Shown: positions 1 to 6,457, counted from the first letter of the stretch. The stretch is 15,014 nt of DNA from Calditrichaceae bacterium (GCA_024763405.1 JANTFQ010000022.1:1-15014); one strand, 5' to 3'. Numbers and translations are program-made. The notes: generated by a model not told the origin, from the sequence alone.

Positions 1-561
1 GTGCAGGTGCAGAACTGGGATAAAACCATCACGGTTATTCCTACGCACAAGCTGACCGAAAAATCCTTTAAAAACTGGCGCGGTATGATGCAGGCCGGTG
101 GGCGGCGTATTAAACGGGCCATCTATCTGGACCAAACCAGCGTTTCTTTTTGTACGGATGAACGGATCGCCCATTTTGAGAAAATCCATCTGATTTCAGA
201 TTATGTGCAACGGAAAAAGGATGAACTGACAAAATTTAACCGTGAAAACAAGATAGACGACGCACTAAAAGTGAACGGCCGTCGGATGACCAATCTTGGC
301 ACCTTTCGGGCCTATGCCCAGGCTTACCTTAAACAACATCCCCAATTAAACCATTCGTTGACAATGATGGTGCGCCAACTGCCCCCGGGTCCCAATGGCT
401 TACCGCTGGAAGTGTACGCTTTTACCAATACAACCGACTGGCTGGCCTACGAAGCGGTGCAGGCGGATATCTTTGATCATCTCTTATCGGTAATTGGTGA
501 ATTTGATCTGCAAATTTTCCAGAATCCCAGCGGCAGTGATTTCAGATCAATGGGGAAATAA
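1..561 (+). CDS. YbdG-like MscS-family mechanosensitive channel, C-terminal part (5' truncated by the window)
   Basis: This is the last 186 residues of a small-conductance mechanosensitive channel of the MscS superfamily. The opening stretch (VQNWDKTITVIPTHKL, then FKNWRGM and GGRRIKRAI) matches the beta-domain and cytoplasmic vestibule of the YbdG/miniconductance branch, whose members run to about 400 residues, so the membrane part lies left of the window. The first codon in the window, GTG, is only an in-frame codon and not a supported start. Such channels sit in the inner membrane and release osmolytes during hypo-osmotic shock. The gene ends at a TAA and converges on the minus-strand VOC gene. 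It has no visible link to the microcompartment locus. The family call is firm; the YbdG sub-branch is from recognition of the conserved strings. Confidence 0.85.
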   Translation: MQVQNWDKTITVIPTHKLTEKSFKNWRGMMQAGGRRIKRAIYLDQTSVSFCTDERIAHFEKIHLISDYVQRKKDELTKFNRENKIDDALKVNGRRMTNLGTFRAYAQAYLKQHPQLNHSLTMMVRQLPPGPNGLPLEVYAFTNTTDWLAYEAVQADIFDHLLSVIGEFDLQIFQNPSGSDFRSMGK

Positions 562-677
562 AAACCATCCGGTTTATTAAAATCCGTTAAGTCTATCGCG
601 GCAGTATATCTTGAAGAAATAGGCGATCGCCAATAATTTTAACCGGTCACTGAATCTCACTGCTTTTCAAATTACTG

Positions 678-701
678 ACAAAAAAAGAACGCGTTTTTTG
701 T
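678..701. terminator. Possible bidirectional hairpin between convergent genes
   Basis: ACAAAAAA (678-685) pairs perfectly with TTTTTTGT (694-701) across an 8-base loop. Both strands therefore carry an A-tract, a hairpin and a T-tract, which suits a shared terminator between the convergent channel and VOC genes. The stem is almost all A-T, so the hairpin would be weak. Confidence 0.3.
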
Positions 702-717
702 TAGGTTGATATGTTCG

Positions 718-1080
718 CTATGCGTTTTGTTCCGACCATACTGCATATTCATTGCCATTGGGATCCGCAAAATGAAAACGACTACCGCCTGGAAAGGAGA
801 AAATTGGCTTTAAGATTGAACCACCTGCGGTTTCGATTTTTTTCCTGGTTTGTTCCAAATTATTACTATAGAACACAATCAGGGCGCTGCCGAGTTTGGT
901 AGAGGCCGATAAATCGGATTTGAAAAAGCCCCCATTAAGACCTTCATTTGAGAACGCTGTATATTCCGGACCATAGTCTACAAAGGACCAACCGAACACC
1001 GAAGTGAAAAACTTTTTGGTTACTTCAATATTTTTTGCAGGAAATTCGACATAGTTAATTTTCTCATGTTGATTCATCAC
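718..1080 (-). CDS. VOC-fold (glyoxalase/bleomycin resistance-like) protein
   Basis: A 120-residue single-domain protein of the vicinal oxygen chelate superfamily. It opens with the beta strand INYVEFPAKN, followed by the helix TKKFFTSVFGWSF, and ends with the typical signature FPGGSRFHFADPNGNEYAVWS (about residues 97-117), where Glu111 would be a metal ligand. This subtype is usually annotated as a putative enzyme or resistance protein and no substrate can be read from the sequence. The start is GTG at 1080, with ATG at 1077 as an alternative; an AAGGAGAAA ribosome site lies just upstream on the minus strand, 7 bases before the GTG. It lies 77 bp downstream of the thioesterase gene in the same direction, so they may be co-transcribed. 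Confidence 0.85.
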   Translation of the reverse strand: MMNQHEKINYVEFPAKNIEVTKKFFTSVFGWSFVDYGPEYTAFSNEGLNGGFFKSDLSASTKLGSALIVFYSNNLEQTRKKIETAGGSILKPIFSFPGGSRFHFADPNGNEYAVWSEQNA

Positions 1081-1157
1081 TATATTTCTCCTTTGTATGA
1101 TCCAAATTAAAATAAAAACCAGAGCAAACCCAGGTTTGTTCCTGCCATAGTGCCCTG

Positions 1158-1595
1158 TTATAAATGATAACTTTCAATGCCCGATAAAGGTATTTTACTG
1201 CGCATAAAAACGCCATTCCCACGGGCAATTTCTTGTCCCTCATTATTGGACACAATTGCCTCAGCAATAAATTGAGATTTATTCCTGTTTACCACCTTGC
1301 CAATTGCTTTCATTATGCCCGTAGATACAGGACGTGTAATGTATAGAGTGAAAGACGTGGTCAAAACAAAAACATCACGTTCAAGTGAATTAGCGGCAAA
1401 GAAAGCCGCATCATCTAATAATTTAAAGTAAACGGATCCGTGAACAGCCCCGGCAGCATGAAAATATTTTTCTGAAAGCGCTATTTCAATTTCTGCTTTT
1501 GAATCTGATACAATAATTTTAGGCTGGTAGATTTGATTCACCGGTGCCGCCAGATACATATTTTCTAAACGTGTAAAATGATTATCTTTACTCAA
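1158..1595 (-). CDS. PaaI-like hotdog-fold thioesterase
   Basis: A 145-residue protein with the hotdog thioesterase pattern. The segment AAGAVHGSVYFKLLDDAAFFAANS (residues 47-70) is the central helix with its HG turn and a following Asp61, as in PaaI/YigI-type acyl-CoA thioesterases. The strands VLTTSFTLYITRP, GKVVNRNKSQFIAEA and EIARGNGVFMRS complete the fold. It would hydrolyse an acyl-CoA in the cytoplasm; the acyl group cannot be deduced. The start is TTG at 1595, chosen because GAGG sits about 6 bases upstream, whereas the next in-frame ATG (1559) has no ribosome site. It is divergent from the BMC locus and separated from it by the carboxypeptidase gene, so a role with the BMC acyl-CoA product is not supported. 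Confidence 0.82.
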   Translation of the reverse strand: MSKDNHFTRLENMYLAAPVNQIYQPKIIVSDSKAEIEIALSEKYFHAAGAVHGSVYFKLLDDAAFFAANSLERDVFVLTTSFTLYITRPVSTGIMKAIGKVVNRNKSQFIAEAIVSNNEGQEIARGNGVFMRSKIPLSGIESYHL

Positions 1596-1650
1596 TCTTA
1601 CCTCAGCATTTAATTTTTAACGTAACACAATTTATTAGCGTTTACTATAA

Positions 1651-1806
1651 AGTCAGAGAACAATGAGAATTTTTATGATTCGTTTTATCGTTATAAATTC
1701 TTTATCCCCCCACAAAGCGGCCACTTCGTGGTGCCCCCTTCTCCTGAAAGGAGAGCCTGGCCTGCCCCGATAGTTCGGGGGTTGCGGTTTTAGAATACTT
1801 TAAAGA
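1651..1806. repeat. Multi-hairpin dispersed repeat, copy A
   Basis: This 156-bp element has a second copy at 5896-6065 in the same orientation. The first 48 bases differ at only 4 positions between the copies, and the last ~20 (TTTTAGA-TACTTTAAAGA) are also shared. Between these conserved ends lies a variable core of hairpins: CCAC/GTGG at about 1712-1722, CTCCT/AGGAG at about 1741-1753, and CCCCGA-TAGT-TCGGGG at 1765-1780. It fills the gap between the thioesterase start and the carboxypeptidase stop. No transposase is present, so it is either a non-autonomous mobile element or a REP-type structural repeat. Confidence 0.75.
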
Positions 1807-1812
1807 CAGAAA

Positions 1813-2601
1813 CTAATTAAAATTAATCGCTTCAATCAGGGCCTGCCCGTTCTGATCCCAGGCTTCATCCGGGTCAATATCCGGCAGTTCCAGCGTCACG
1901 ACTGCGATGTTCCGTTCTGTTCCGGCATAGTTGCCAAAAGAACCGGGTGTCGGATAGCCCACATCCGCTGTTACCGGATATCCGTTATAGCTTTTTAACA
2001 TTTCTGCCAGCTTCAGAGCGGGGCCATTGTAATTGTTCATTTCCAACGCGTCGTGGATGGTTATAATACGCACGGGTTTGAATTCCGCAATCATTTGCAT
2101 TACCAACTGCGTTTCTACTTCCGAACCCGGCTCGGGGCCGGGGTAATACCGTTTCTTGGAATAGGCCGGCGTCCAGTTTTCGGTGGGAAAATTACGGTTA
2201 ATATCAACGCCGTTGGCATTCACACGCGTGCGTTCGAGCAAACCATCCGGATTAACCACGGGAACAAGAATGGCCCGTTTTGTTATTTTTTCAGGATGCG
2301 CAAGAAGCGTATCGCCCAGTCGTTTAACGAGGTGAAACCCGCTTTGTTCGTCCCCGTGAAAAGCGCCGAAAATAATAGTCGTTTCTGAACTGTCGCCAAT
2401 TTGCCTGAAATATATATTGTGTTTCTGCTGTGAAGTACCGTAAATCTGCCAGGAGGGTTGGGCGGAAGCAAGTTCGTGATAAACGCTTTTTGTACTGGAA
2501 TGAAGTTGAAGATGCTTTAGATAGGGCTTTCCGTATTGGTAGAATAAAAAGATCGCTACTAAAACGAATACAATTAAATTCCACTTAAAATTAAAATGCA
2601 T
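1813..2601 (-). CDS. Membrane-anchored M14-family zinc carboxypeptidase (MpaA-like)
   Basis: A 262-residue protein with a hydrophobic N-terminal segment (about residues 8-21, LIVFVLVAIFLF), most likely a signal anchor placing the catalytic domain in the periplasm. The zinc site is legible: His82 and Glu85 in FHGDE, and His183 in TIHDALE. NPDG (117-120), VNANGVDINRNFP (127-139) and the catalytic Glu238 in VTLELP complete the M14 pattern. The short domain and HGDE motif resemble murein peptide amidase MpaA and related succinylglutamate-desuccinylase-like enzymes, which cleave gamma-D-Glu-mDAP bonds in peptidoglycan peptides; that substrate is inferred. The ATG start has a GGGAG about 10 bases upstream. 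It is divergent from the BMC locus. Confidence 0.85.
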   Translation of the reverse strand: MHFNFKWNLIVFVLVAIFLFYQYGKPYLKHLQLHSSTKSVYHELASAQPSWQIYGTSQQKHNIYFRQIGDSSETTIIFGAFHGDEQSGFHLVKRLGDTLLAHPEKITKRAILVPVVNPDGLLERTRVNANGVDINRNFPTENWTPAYSKKRYYPGPEPGSEVETQLVMQMIAEFKPVRIITIHDALEMNNYNGPALKLAEMLKSYNGYPVTADVGYPTPGSFGNYAGTERNIAVVTLELPDIDPDEAWDQNGQALIEAINFN

Positions 2602-2774
2602 AAAGAGGCCGCTCCCGAAAAATTATTTCTGCAATAATAACCCATTTACCAATGCGGTTCAAGAAAAAGCCGGCAGAAGCCGGGATAAACGGTACGGATG
2701 AAAAAGACGTTAGTACCTGGTTAAATTCCAATACTTTTCATAAAGACCTTAATGCTGGATCAGGCAAAATCAGT

Positions 2775-2851
2775 AACCCTCCCCATCCCGATTGCATCGG
2801 GATTTCCCCTCCCTTATCCGATAAGGGAGGGGATAAAGGGGTGGGGCAGTT
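2775..2851. repeat. Double perfect hairpin repeat, related in style to copies A and B
   Basis: Two perfect hairpins lie back to back. ATCCCGAT-TGC-ATCGGGAT (2785-2803) is followed by CCCCTCCCTTAT-CCG-ATAAGGGAGGGG (2806-2832), a 12-bp stem with a 3-base loop, then GGGGTGGGG. The pyrimidine-rich stems recall the cores of the elements at 1651-1806 and 5896-6065, but the conserved flanks of those elements are missing here. Confidence 0.7.
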
Positions 2852-3070
2852 TTTACTCCAACCATTTAAGTCTTCGATTTCATAAACTTCGCAATTTATT
2901 AAAAATACTGCTTTTCATTCCGAATATTAATTATTTAACTGGATACTATTGATACAAAATCTAAAATGCCGGAGCCGAACAAAAGACATTTATAAGCAGG
3001 AACACGGCAGGAAACTATTTGAATCGTTTTAAAGAAAAGAGAAGCAGGCTTATTCTGCCCCACTTTGCTC

Positions 3071-3098
3071 TTGATTGTAGTCTAAATATTTGTTTAAT
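3071..3098 (+). promoter_or_regulatory. Candidate sigma-70-like promoter for the BMC operon
   Basis: TTGATT (3071-3076) and TTTAAT (3093-3098) are spaced 16 bases apart and match the -35 and -10 consensus at 4/6 and 5/6. The predicted transcript would begin within a few bases of the ATG at 3108, giving a leaderless mRNA, which agrees with the absence of a ribosome site there. The region is AT-rich, so chance matches are likely. Confidence 0.3.
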
Positions 3099-3107
3099 TT
3101 ACTGCTT

Positions 3108-3794
3108 ATGAATTTCTCTTATGGTTTTGTAGAAACAAGGGGCTTTATCGCGGCAATTGAAGCGGCCGATGCGATGTTGAAAGCAGCCAAAGTGGAGCTT
3201 GTCAGCCGGCGAAAAGCAGGCGGCGCCCTGGTGATGGTTATCGTAAAAGGACGCCTTGATGCCTGCCGTGCTGCTGTGGATGCAGGAAGCGCCGCTGCCG
3301 ACCGTATCGGCGAGCTGATTTCCGCGCACGTGATTCCTAATCCCTATGGTGATACCGAACAGTTAGTGTCACAGTATCTTGGCGGACGGAAAAAGAAAAA
3401 ACAGGCGCAGGCGGTAAAATCCACTGCTCAGAAAAAACAGCCGGTACAAAAGCGCGTGACAAAGGAAAAGAAAGCAATTGCTCCTACCCGTCGGAAGCAA
3501 ACGGTACCTTCTGAAAAAAAAGAAGCGCCCAAAAAGGCAATTCCGTCAAAAGCGGAAAGGGAAGAAAAAGCAACACGTAAAACCGCCAAAAAAACAGATT
3601 CATTTTCGCCTCAGGAAAAATTACTCCATTTGATGACCGCGGCGCCTGAAGGAATTACGTTAACGCAACTGGCCGATGCATTTGGAACACCGGCGGCGGA
3701 TGTCCGGGTTTTGATCAAAAAATTAATGGACCGTGGTGTGGTTGAAAAGGTTCAAAAGAAATATTTTTTAATAAACGGCGGGCAGACTAAATGA
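3108..3794 (+). CDS. eutK: EutK-like shell protein: BMC-H domain, lysine-rich linker, winged helix
   Basis: A 228-residue protein in three parts. Residues 1-82 are a BMC-H shell domain (YGFVETRGFIAAIEAADAML, then GELISAHVIPNPYGD). Residues 94-164 are a low-complexity linker with 27 Lys/Arg in 71 positions and only six Glu. Residues 166-222 form a winged helix-turn-helix (KLLHLM, ITLTQLADAFGTPAADVRVLIKKLMDRGVVEKV, KKYFLI). The BMC-plus-wHTH order is that of EutK, whose C-terminal domain has a known winged-helix structure of unclear function; enteric EutK has a much shorter linker. The usual edge arginine of BMC-H proteins (PRPH) is Asn78 here (PNPY), so tiling into flat facets may be altered. 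An upstream in-frame TTG (3090) exists, but homology begins at the ATG. No ribosome site is visible. Its stop overlaps the ParA start (ATGA), so the two are probably made together; I infer it is the cargo adaptor for ParA. Confidence 0.88.
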   Translation: MNFSYGFVETRGFIAAIEAADAMLKAAKVELVSRRKAGGALVMVIVKGRLDACRAAVDAGSAAADRIGELISAHVIPNPYGDTEQLVSQYLGGRKKKKQAQAVKSTAQKKQPVQKRVTKEKKAIAPTRRKQTVPSEKKEAPKKAIPSKAEREEKATRKTAKKTDSFSPQEKLLHLMTAAPEGITLTQLADAFGTPAADVRVLIKKLMDRGVVEKVQKKYFLINGGQTK

Positions 3795-4555
3795 AATATA
3801 TCGTCGTTATAAATAACAAGGGCGGCGTGGGTAAAACCACCAGCGCGGTGAATATTGCCGCCTGGCTGGCTAAATTCGGCCCTCGTGTTCTGCTGGTGGA
3901 CTTAGACCCTTCCGCGAGCGCCTCCATTCATCTTGGATTCGATAAAAAAGAAAACAAGCACCGCACCATCTGTGATTTTCTCATTGCGCAGAACCGCAGC
4001 CTTGCGGACTATATCTATCCGGCTAAAATGGAAAACCTGTTTGTGCTTCCTTCGGAGCCGGCGCTAAGCGAATTTTATGAAGAAATTCAGCAGGAAGAAG
4101 ACACCGAATTCTTTTTGGACCGGCGCAGCTTTCCCAATAAATACGATATTATTTTATTCGACAGTCCGCCCAATATGGGCACCCTGGCTCTGAACGCCCT
4201 GGCCATCGCCGATTATGCGCTGGTTCCCGTGCAAACACAGTACCTCGCGATGAGCGGTCTGGAAGTCACCAATCGAACCATTGCCAAAGCGCAGCGTCAT
4301 TTGAATCCCCGTTTAAAAATACTGGGCTATTTTGGCACACACTACGACCGGCGCACCAACGTGGCCAAAGAGGTGTACCGGCTTATTCAAAAACAAATGG
4401 GTAAAAAAGTGTTTGATACCGTTATCGGCGTGAATAGTAAACTGATAGAAGCCTATAATGCCCAGGAACCTATTTTAAAATACGCGCCGTCGGCCCGGGG
4501 ATCTAAAGAATACCGCGCTCTTTCGGAAGAGATTTTAAAGCGCATCAAACTGTAG
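3791..4555 (+). CDS. ParA/Soj-family ATPase, probable microcompartment positioning protein
   Basis: A 254-residue ParA-type P-loop ATPase of normal length. The deviant Walker A KGGVGKTT spans residues 10-17 with the signature Lys10. The second motif is VDLDPSASAS (36-45), where the usual Gln of DPQ is Ser41, and Walker B is IILFDSPPNMG (120-130). The C-terminus (YAPSARGSKEYRALSEEIL) is the classic Soj ending. ParA proteins form ATP dimers that coat the nucleoid and are released by a cargo-bound partner; McdA does this for carboxysomes. No ParB or centromere-like repeat is nearby. The partner is therefore most likely the EutK-like protein whose stop codon it overlaps by ATGA. It sits inside the BMC operon with the EutQ-like gene 9 bp downstream. 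The positioning role is inferred from fold and context. Confidence 0.9.
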   Translation: MKYIVVINNKGGVGKTTSAVNIAAWLAKFGPRVLLVDLDPSASASIHLGFDKKENKHRTICDFLIAQNRSLADYIYPAKMENLFVLPSEPALSEFYEEIQQEEDTEFFLDRRSFPNKYDIILFDSPPNMGTLALNALAIADYALVPVQTQYLAMSGLEVTNRTIAKAQRHLNPRLKILGYFGTHYDRRTNVAKEVYRLIQKQMGKKVFDTVIGVNSKLIEAYNAQEPILKYAPSARGSKEYRALSEEILKRIKL

Positions 4556-4564
4556 GATAAAAAT

Positions 4565-4873
4565 ATGAGAAAACTGATTTCGGCTTTAACGGTAGAACAG
4601 GCGCATAAAAACGGGCTAAAAGAATTAGCGGCTGCGCCGAAAACGACCATGGTAACGGATGAGGCCCGGACAAAGGCCAGGGAACTCGGCATCCGGCTGG
4701 TCGAAGCGGCTGCTGAACCGGTAAGCACGCAGAAGGATTCTAAAATAGAAATCAGTGAAAATTTAGTGCGGCTGGTTGTGGAAAAGGTTATCGATCGCCT
4801 GCCGCCGGAAAAACGGCAGTTAGATATCATCAAAGAGGTAACCGCAGAAGTTTTGTCCGAGTATGCAAAATAG
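4565..4873 (+). CDS. Stand-alone EutQ N-terminal domain protein
   Basis: A 102-residue protein. Its first ~45 residues (MRKLISALTVEQAHKNG, then MVTDEARTKARELGIRLVE) match the N-terminal domain of EutQ (KKLITANDI...IITPEAREVA) that recurs in BMC loci. After a short hydrophilic linker, ISENLVRLVVEKVIDRLPPEKRQLDIIKEVTAEVLSEYAK (63-102) forms two probable amphipathic helices. These resemble the middle of EutQ and, in the LVRLVVEKVIDRL part, encapsulation peptides. The C-terminal cupin domain of EutQ, which carries the reported acetate kinase activity, is missing. An AGGA overlapping the ParA stop codon gives 7-base spacing to the ATG. The end overlaps the phosphotransacetylase gene by 11 bp. A scaffold or targeting role for that enzyme is my inference. 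Confidence 0.78.
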   Translation: MRKLISALTVEQAHKNGLKELAAAPKTTMVTDEARTKARELGIRLVEAAAEPVSTQKDSKIEISENLVRLVVEKVIDRLPPEKRQLDIIKEVTAEVLSEYAK

Positions 4874-5864
4874 CGGAGAGGCCGGATTGGAACTGCTGGA
4901 GCGCTGTAAACAAAGCTGTTTAAAAAAACCCAAAACGGTGCTGCTGCCGGATGCCATGGATTTACGGGTGCTTCGGGCGGCCCGTTATTTAAAAGACAAT
5001 CGGATGGCCGAACCGGTTTTAATCGGCAGCCCGGTGCAAATCCGGGAAGTCGCTTCGGCGGCGAAACTGCGTACCAACGGCATCAAGGTCCGTAAACCGG
5101 AGCACGATGCCCGATTTGATCATCTGGTACGCGCGTTCTTCGATAAAAGTAAAGAGAAAGGGCTTACACGCCGGGAAGCAAGTGATTTGCTGAAACAGCC
5201 GCTTTGGTACACGGCACAGCAGTTGAATCGTGAAGCGGGCGCTCTTTGCGCGGTTGGGGTTGGAAACGGGATTTCCGAAATCGTCCGGGCCGGTATTCAG
5301 CTTACAGAAATACAGGAAGAAATTCAGACGCTTTCCGGATTTTACCTGCTGCATTCTGCGGATGAGAAACGGGTTTTTGTTTTTGCCGACGGACTGATCG
5401 TGCCGCGGCCGGACGAGATGCAACTGGCGGATATTGCCATCGCTACAAGCCGGAATTTTGAGCATCTTAGCGGACAGGAAGCGCGGACGGCGCTGCTATC
5501 ATTTTCAACGGCGGGATCGGCAGAACATCCGCTGGCGCAGAAGGTAATTGATGCCCTAAAGCTGGTTCGGGAACGAAAACCCGGTTTGCTTGTGGATGGC
5601 GAAGTACAGTTTGATGCGGCAATAGTGCCGCGGGTTGCGGCTCAGAAAATGCCCGCAAGCCGTTTGGAGGGGAAAGCGAATGTGTTTGTATTCCCTTCGT
5701 TGAATGCAGCGGATATTGGTCTAAAAATGGCGCAGCATCTCGGCGGGTACCGGATTTTTGGCCCGTTTATTCAGGGTTTAAAAAGCCCGTTTTATTATAT
5801 CCGGCAGGAAAGCACCAGCGAAGATATTGTAAATGGGATCGTGCTGGCCTCCTGTTTGGTTTAA
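4863..5864 (+). CDS. Divergent phosphotransacylase of the Pta/EutD family
   Basis: A 333-residue protein, the normal length of the short Pta/EutD type. It would convert acyl-CoA and phosphate to acyl-phosphate and free CoA, recycling CoA for the aldehyde dehydrogenase. Clear family blocks are TVLLPDAMDLRVLRAARYL (25-43), QLADIAIATSRN (187-198), LLSFSTAGSAEHP (211-223), VDGEVQFDAAIVP (244-256), ANVFVFPSLNAADIG (272-286) and STSEDIVN (317-324). Asp321 matches catalytic Asp316 of the Methanosarcina enzyme, and Arg142 lies in the CoA-site segment. However, the usual NDLSRG block is replaced: the Ser-Arg pair equivalent to Ser309-Arg310 is Arg314-Gln315. Activity or acyl specificity may differ. 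No N-terminal encapsulation helix is evident. The start overlaps the EutQ-like gene; a TTG at 4887 with a GGAGAGG upstream is an alternative. Confidence 0.85.
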   Translation: MQNSGEAGLELLERCKQSCLKKPKTVLLPDAMDLRVLRAARYLKDNRMAEPVLIGSPVQIREVASAAKLRTNGIKVRKPEHDARFDHLVRAFFDKSKEKGLTRREASDLLKQPLWYTAQQLNREAGALCAVGVGNGISEIVRAGIQLTEIQEEIQTLSGFYLLHSADEKRVFVFADGLIVPRPDEMQLADIAIATSRNFEHLSGQEARTALLSFSTAGSAEHPLAQKVIDALKLVRERKPGLLVDGEVQFDAAIVPRVAAQKMPASRLEGKANVFVFPSLNAADIGLKMAQHLGGYRIFGPFIQGLKSPFYYIRQESTSEDIVNGIVLASCLV

Positions 5865-5895
5865 AGCTGGCAGTATAATTAGAATCTGTCCATTA

Positions 5896-6065
5896 AGTCA
5901 GAGAATAATGAGAATTTTTATGATTCGTTCTATCTTCATAAATACCTCATCCCCTGACCCCTTCTCCTACAAGGAGAAGGGGAACTTGCTTTTCTCCCTC
6001 TCCTTTCAGGAGAGGGAGGTCTGCCCCGATACTTCGGGGGGTGAGGTTTTAGACTACTTTAAAGA
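5896..6065. repeat. Multi-hairpin dispersed repeat, copy B, inside the BMC operon
   Basis: Same orientation and same end sequences as copy A (1651-1806). The core holds three perfect hairpins: CCCCTTCTCC/GGAGAAGGGG (5958-5982), CTCCCTCTCC/GGAGAGGGAG (5994-6018) and CCCCGA-TACT-TCGGGG (6024-6039). They are enclosed by an outer pairing of CCTCA-CCCC (about 5945-5954) with GGGG-TGAGG (about 6036-6045). It occupies most of the 308-bp gap between the phosphotransacetylase and the abundant-shell-protein genes. A clover-shaped RNA here could stabilise or separate the two operon halves; that is inference. Confidence 0.78.
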
Positions 6066-6172
6066 TGGGCACTCATCAGTACTGCGGAAAGAAAAAACGC
6101 CGGGTCTTCAGCGGCATAAAGCTACAAAACAAATTCAATAAAACAGGAAGTTTTAAACGGAGGGAGAAATAG

Positions 6173-6457
6173 ATGGAAGCATTGGGAATGATCGAAACCA
6201 AAGGGCTGGTTGGTCTTATTGAAGCGGCGGATGCGATGGTAAAAGCGGCCCGCGTAGAACTGGTTTCATACGAACAAATCGGCGGCGGTTATGTAACGGC
6301 GCTGGTGCGCGGCGATGTGGCGGCCTGTAAAGCGGCAACGGACGCAGGAGCGGCGGCAGCCGAACGCATTGGCGAGCTGGTGGCGGTACACGTGATTCCA
6401 CGTCCCCACGATGACCTGGAAGGTGTTTTCCCTTTGGCCAGACAGAAGAAAAAATAA
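6173..6457 (+). CDS. BMC-H hexameric shell protein, paralogue 1
   Basis: A 94-residue single-domain BMC-H protein of the PduA/PduJ/EutM type, which forms hexagonal tiles of the shell facets. It opens with MEALGMIETKGLVGLIEAADAM. Interface Lys24 and Arg77 (in PRPH) correspond to Lys26 and Arg79 of PduA, and the pore loop is IGGGYV (36-41). The C-terminal tail is basic (ARQKKK). A strong GGAGGGAG ribosome site 6 bases before the ATG suits a highly expressed shell protein. Its near-identical paralogue begins 51 bp downstream. Residues 1-86 of the two differ at only about eight positions. Confidence 0.96.
   Translation: MEALGMIETKGLVGLIEAADAMVKAARVELVSYEQIGGGYVTALVRGDVAACKAATDAGAAAAERIGELVAVHVIPRPHDDLEGVFPLARQKKK
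6269..6345 (+). repeat. 77-bp tract identical to 6605-6681 (gene-conversion tract, copy 1)
   Basis: This tract is identical at all positions, including wobble positions, to 6605-6681 in the next gene. In contrast, the preceding 96 coding bases of the two genes differ at about 18 positions and the following segment also differs. It covers the pore loop and the following helix. Confidence 0.85.

Larger units (their letters stand above)
2602..3107. other. 506-bp gene-free stretch between divergent genes
   Basis: This region separates the minus-strand carboxypeptidase from the first BMC gene. Open frames at 2652-2952 run through the hairpin repeat, have no family resemblance, and are rejected as genes. 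Apart from the repeat at 2775-2851 and a possible promoter next to the first BMC gene, I see no conserved element here. Both divergent promoters are expected within it. Confidence 0.6.

Noticed and set aside
1125..1138. CAAACCCAGGTTTG hairpin after the thioesterase gene as a terminator
   Set aside because: On the minus strand the stem is only 5 bp with a 4-base loop, and the T-rich stretch starts several bases later, too weak to list as a terminator.
2652..2952. Two overlapping plus-strand open frames in the gap before the BMC locus
   Set aside because: They run through perfect hairpin repeats, lack ribosome sites and resemble no family.
3791..4555. ParA gene as part of a plasmid or phage partition system
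   Set aside because: There is no ParB gene, replication gene or centromere-like iteron nearby, and it is translationally linked to a shell protein, so a BMC role fits better.
1651..6065. Copies A and B as ends of a composite transposon
   Set aside because: No transposase lies between them, the copies have no clear terminal inverted repeats, and they are direct rather than flanking a recognisable cargo; they are better called dispersed repeats.
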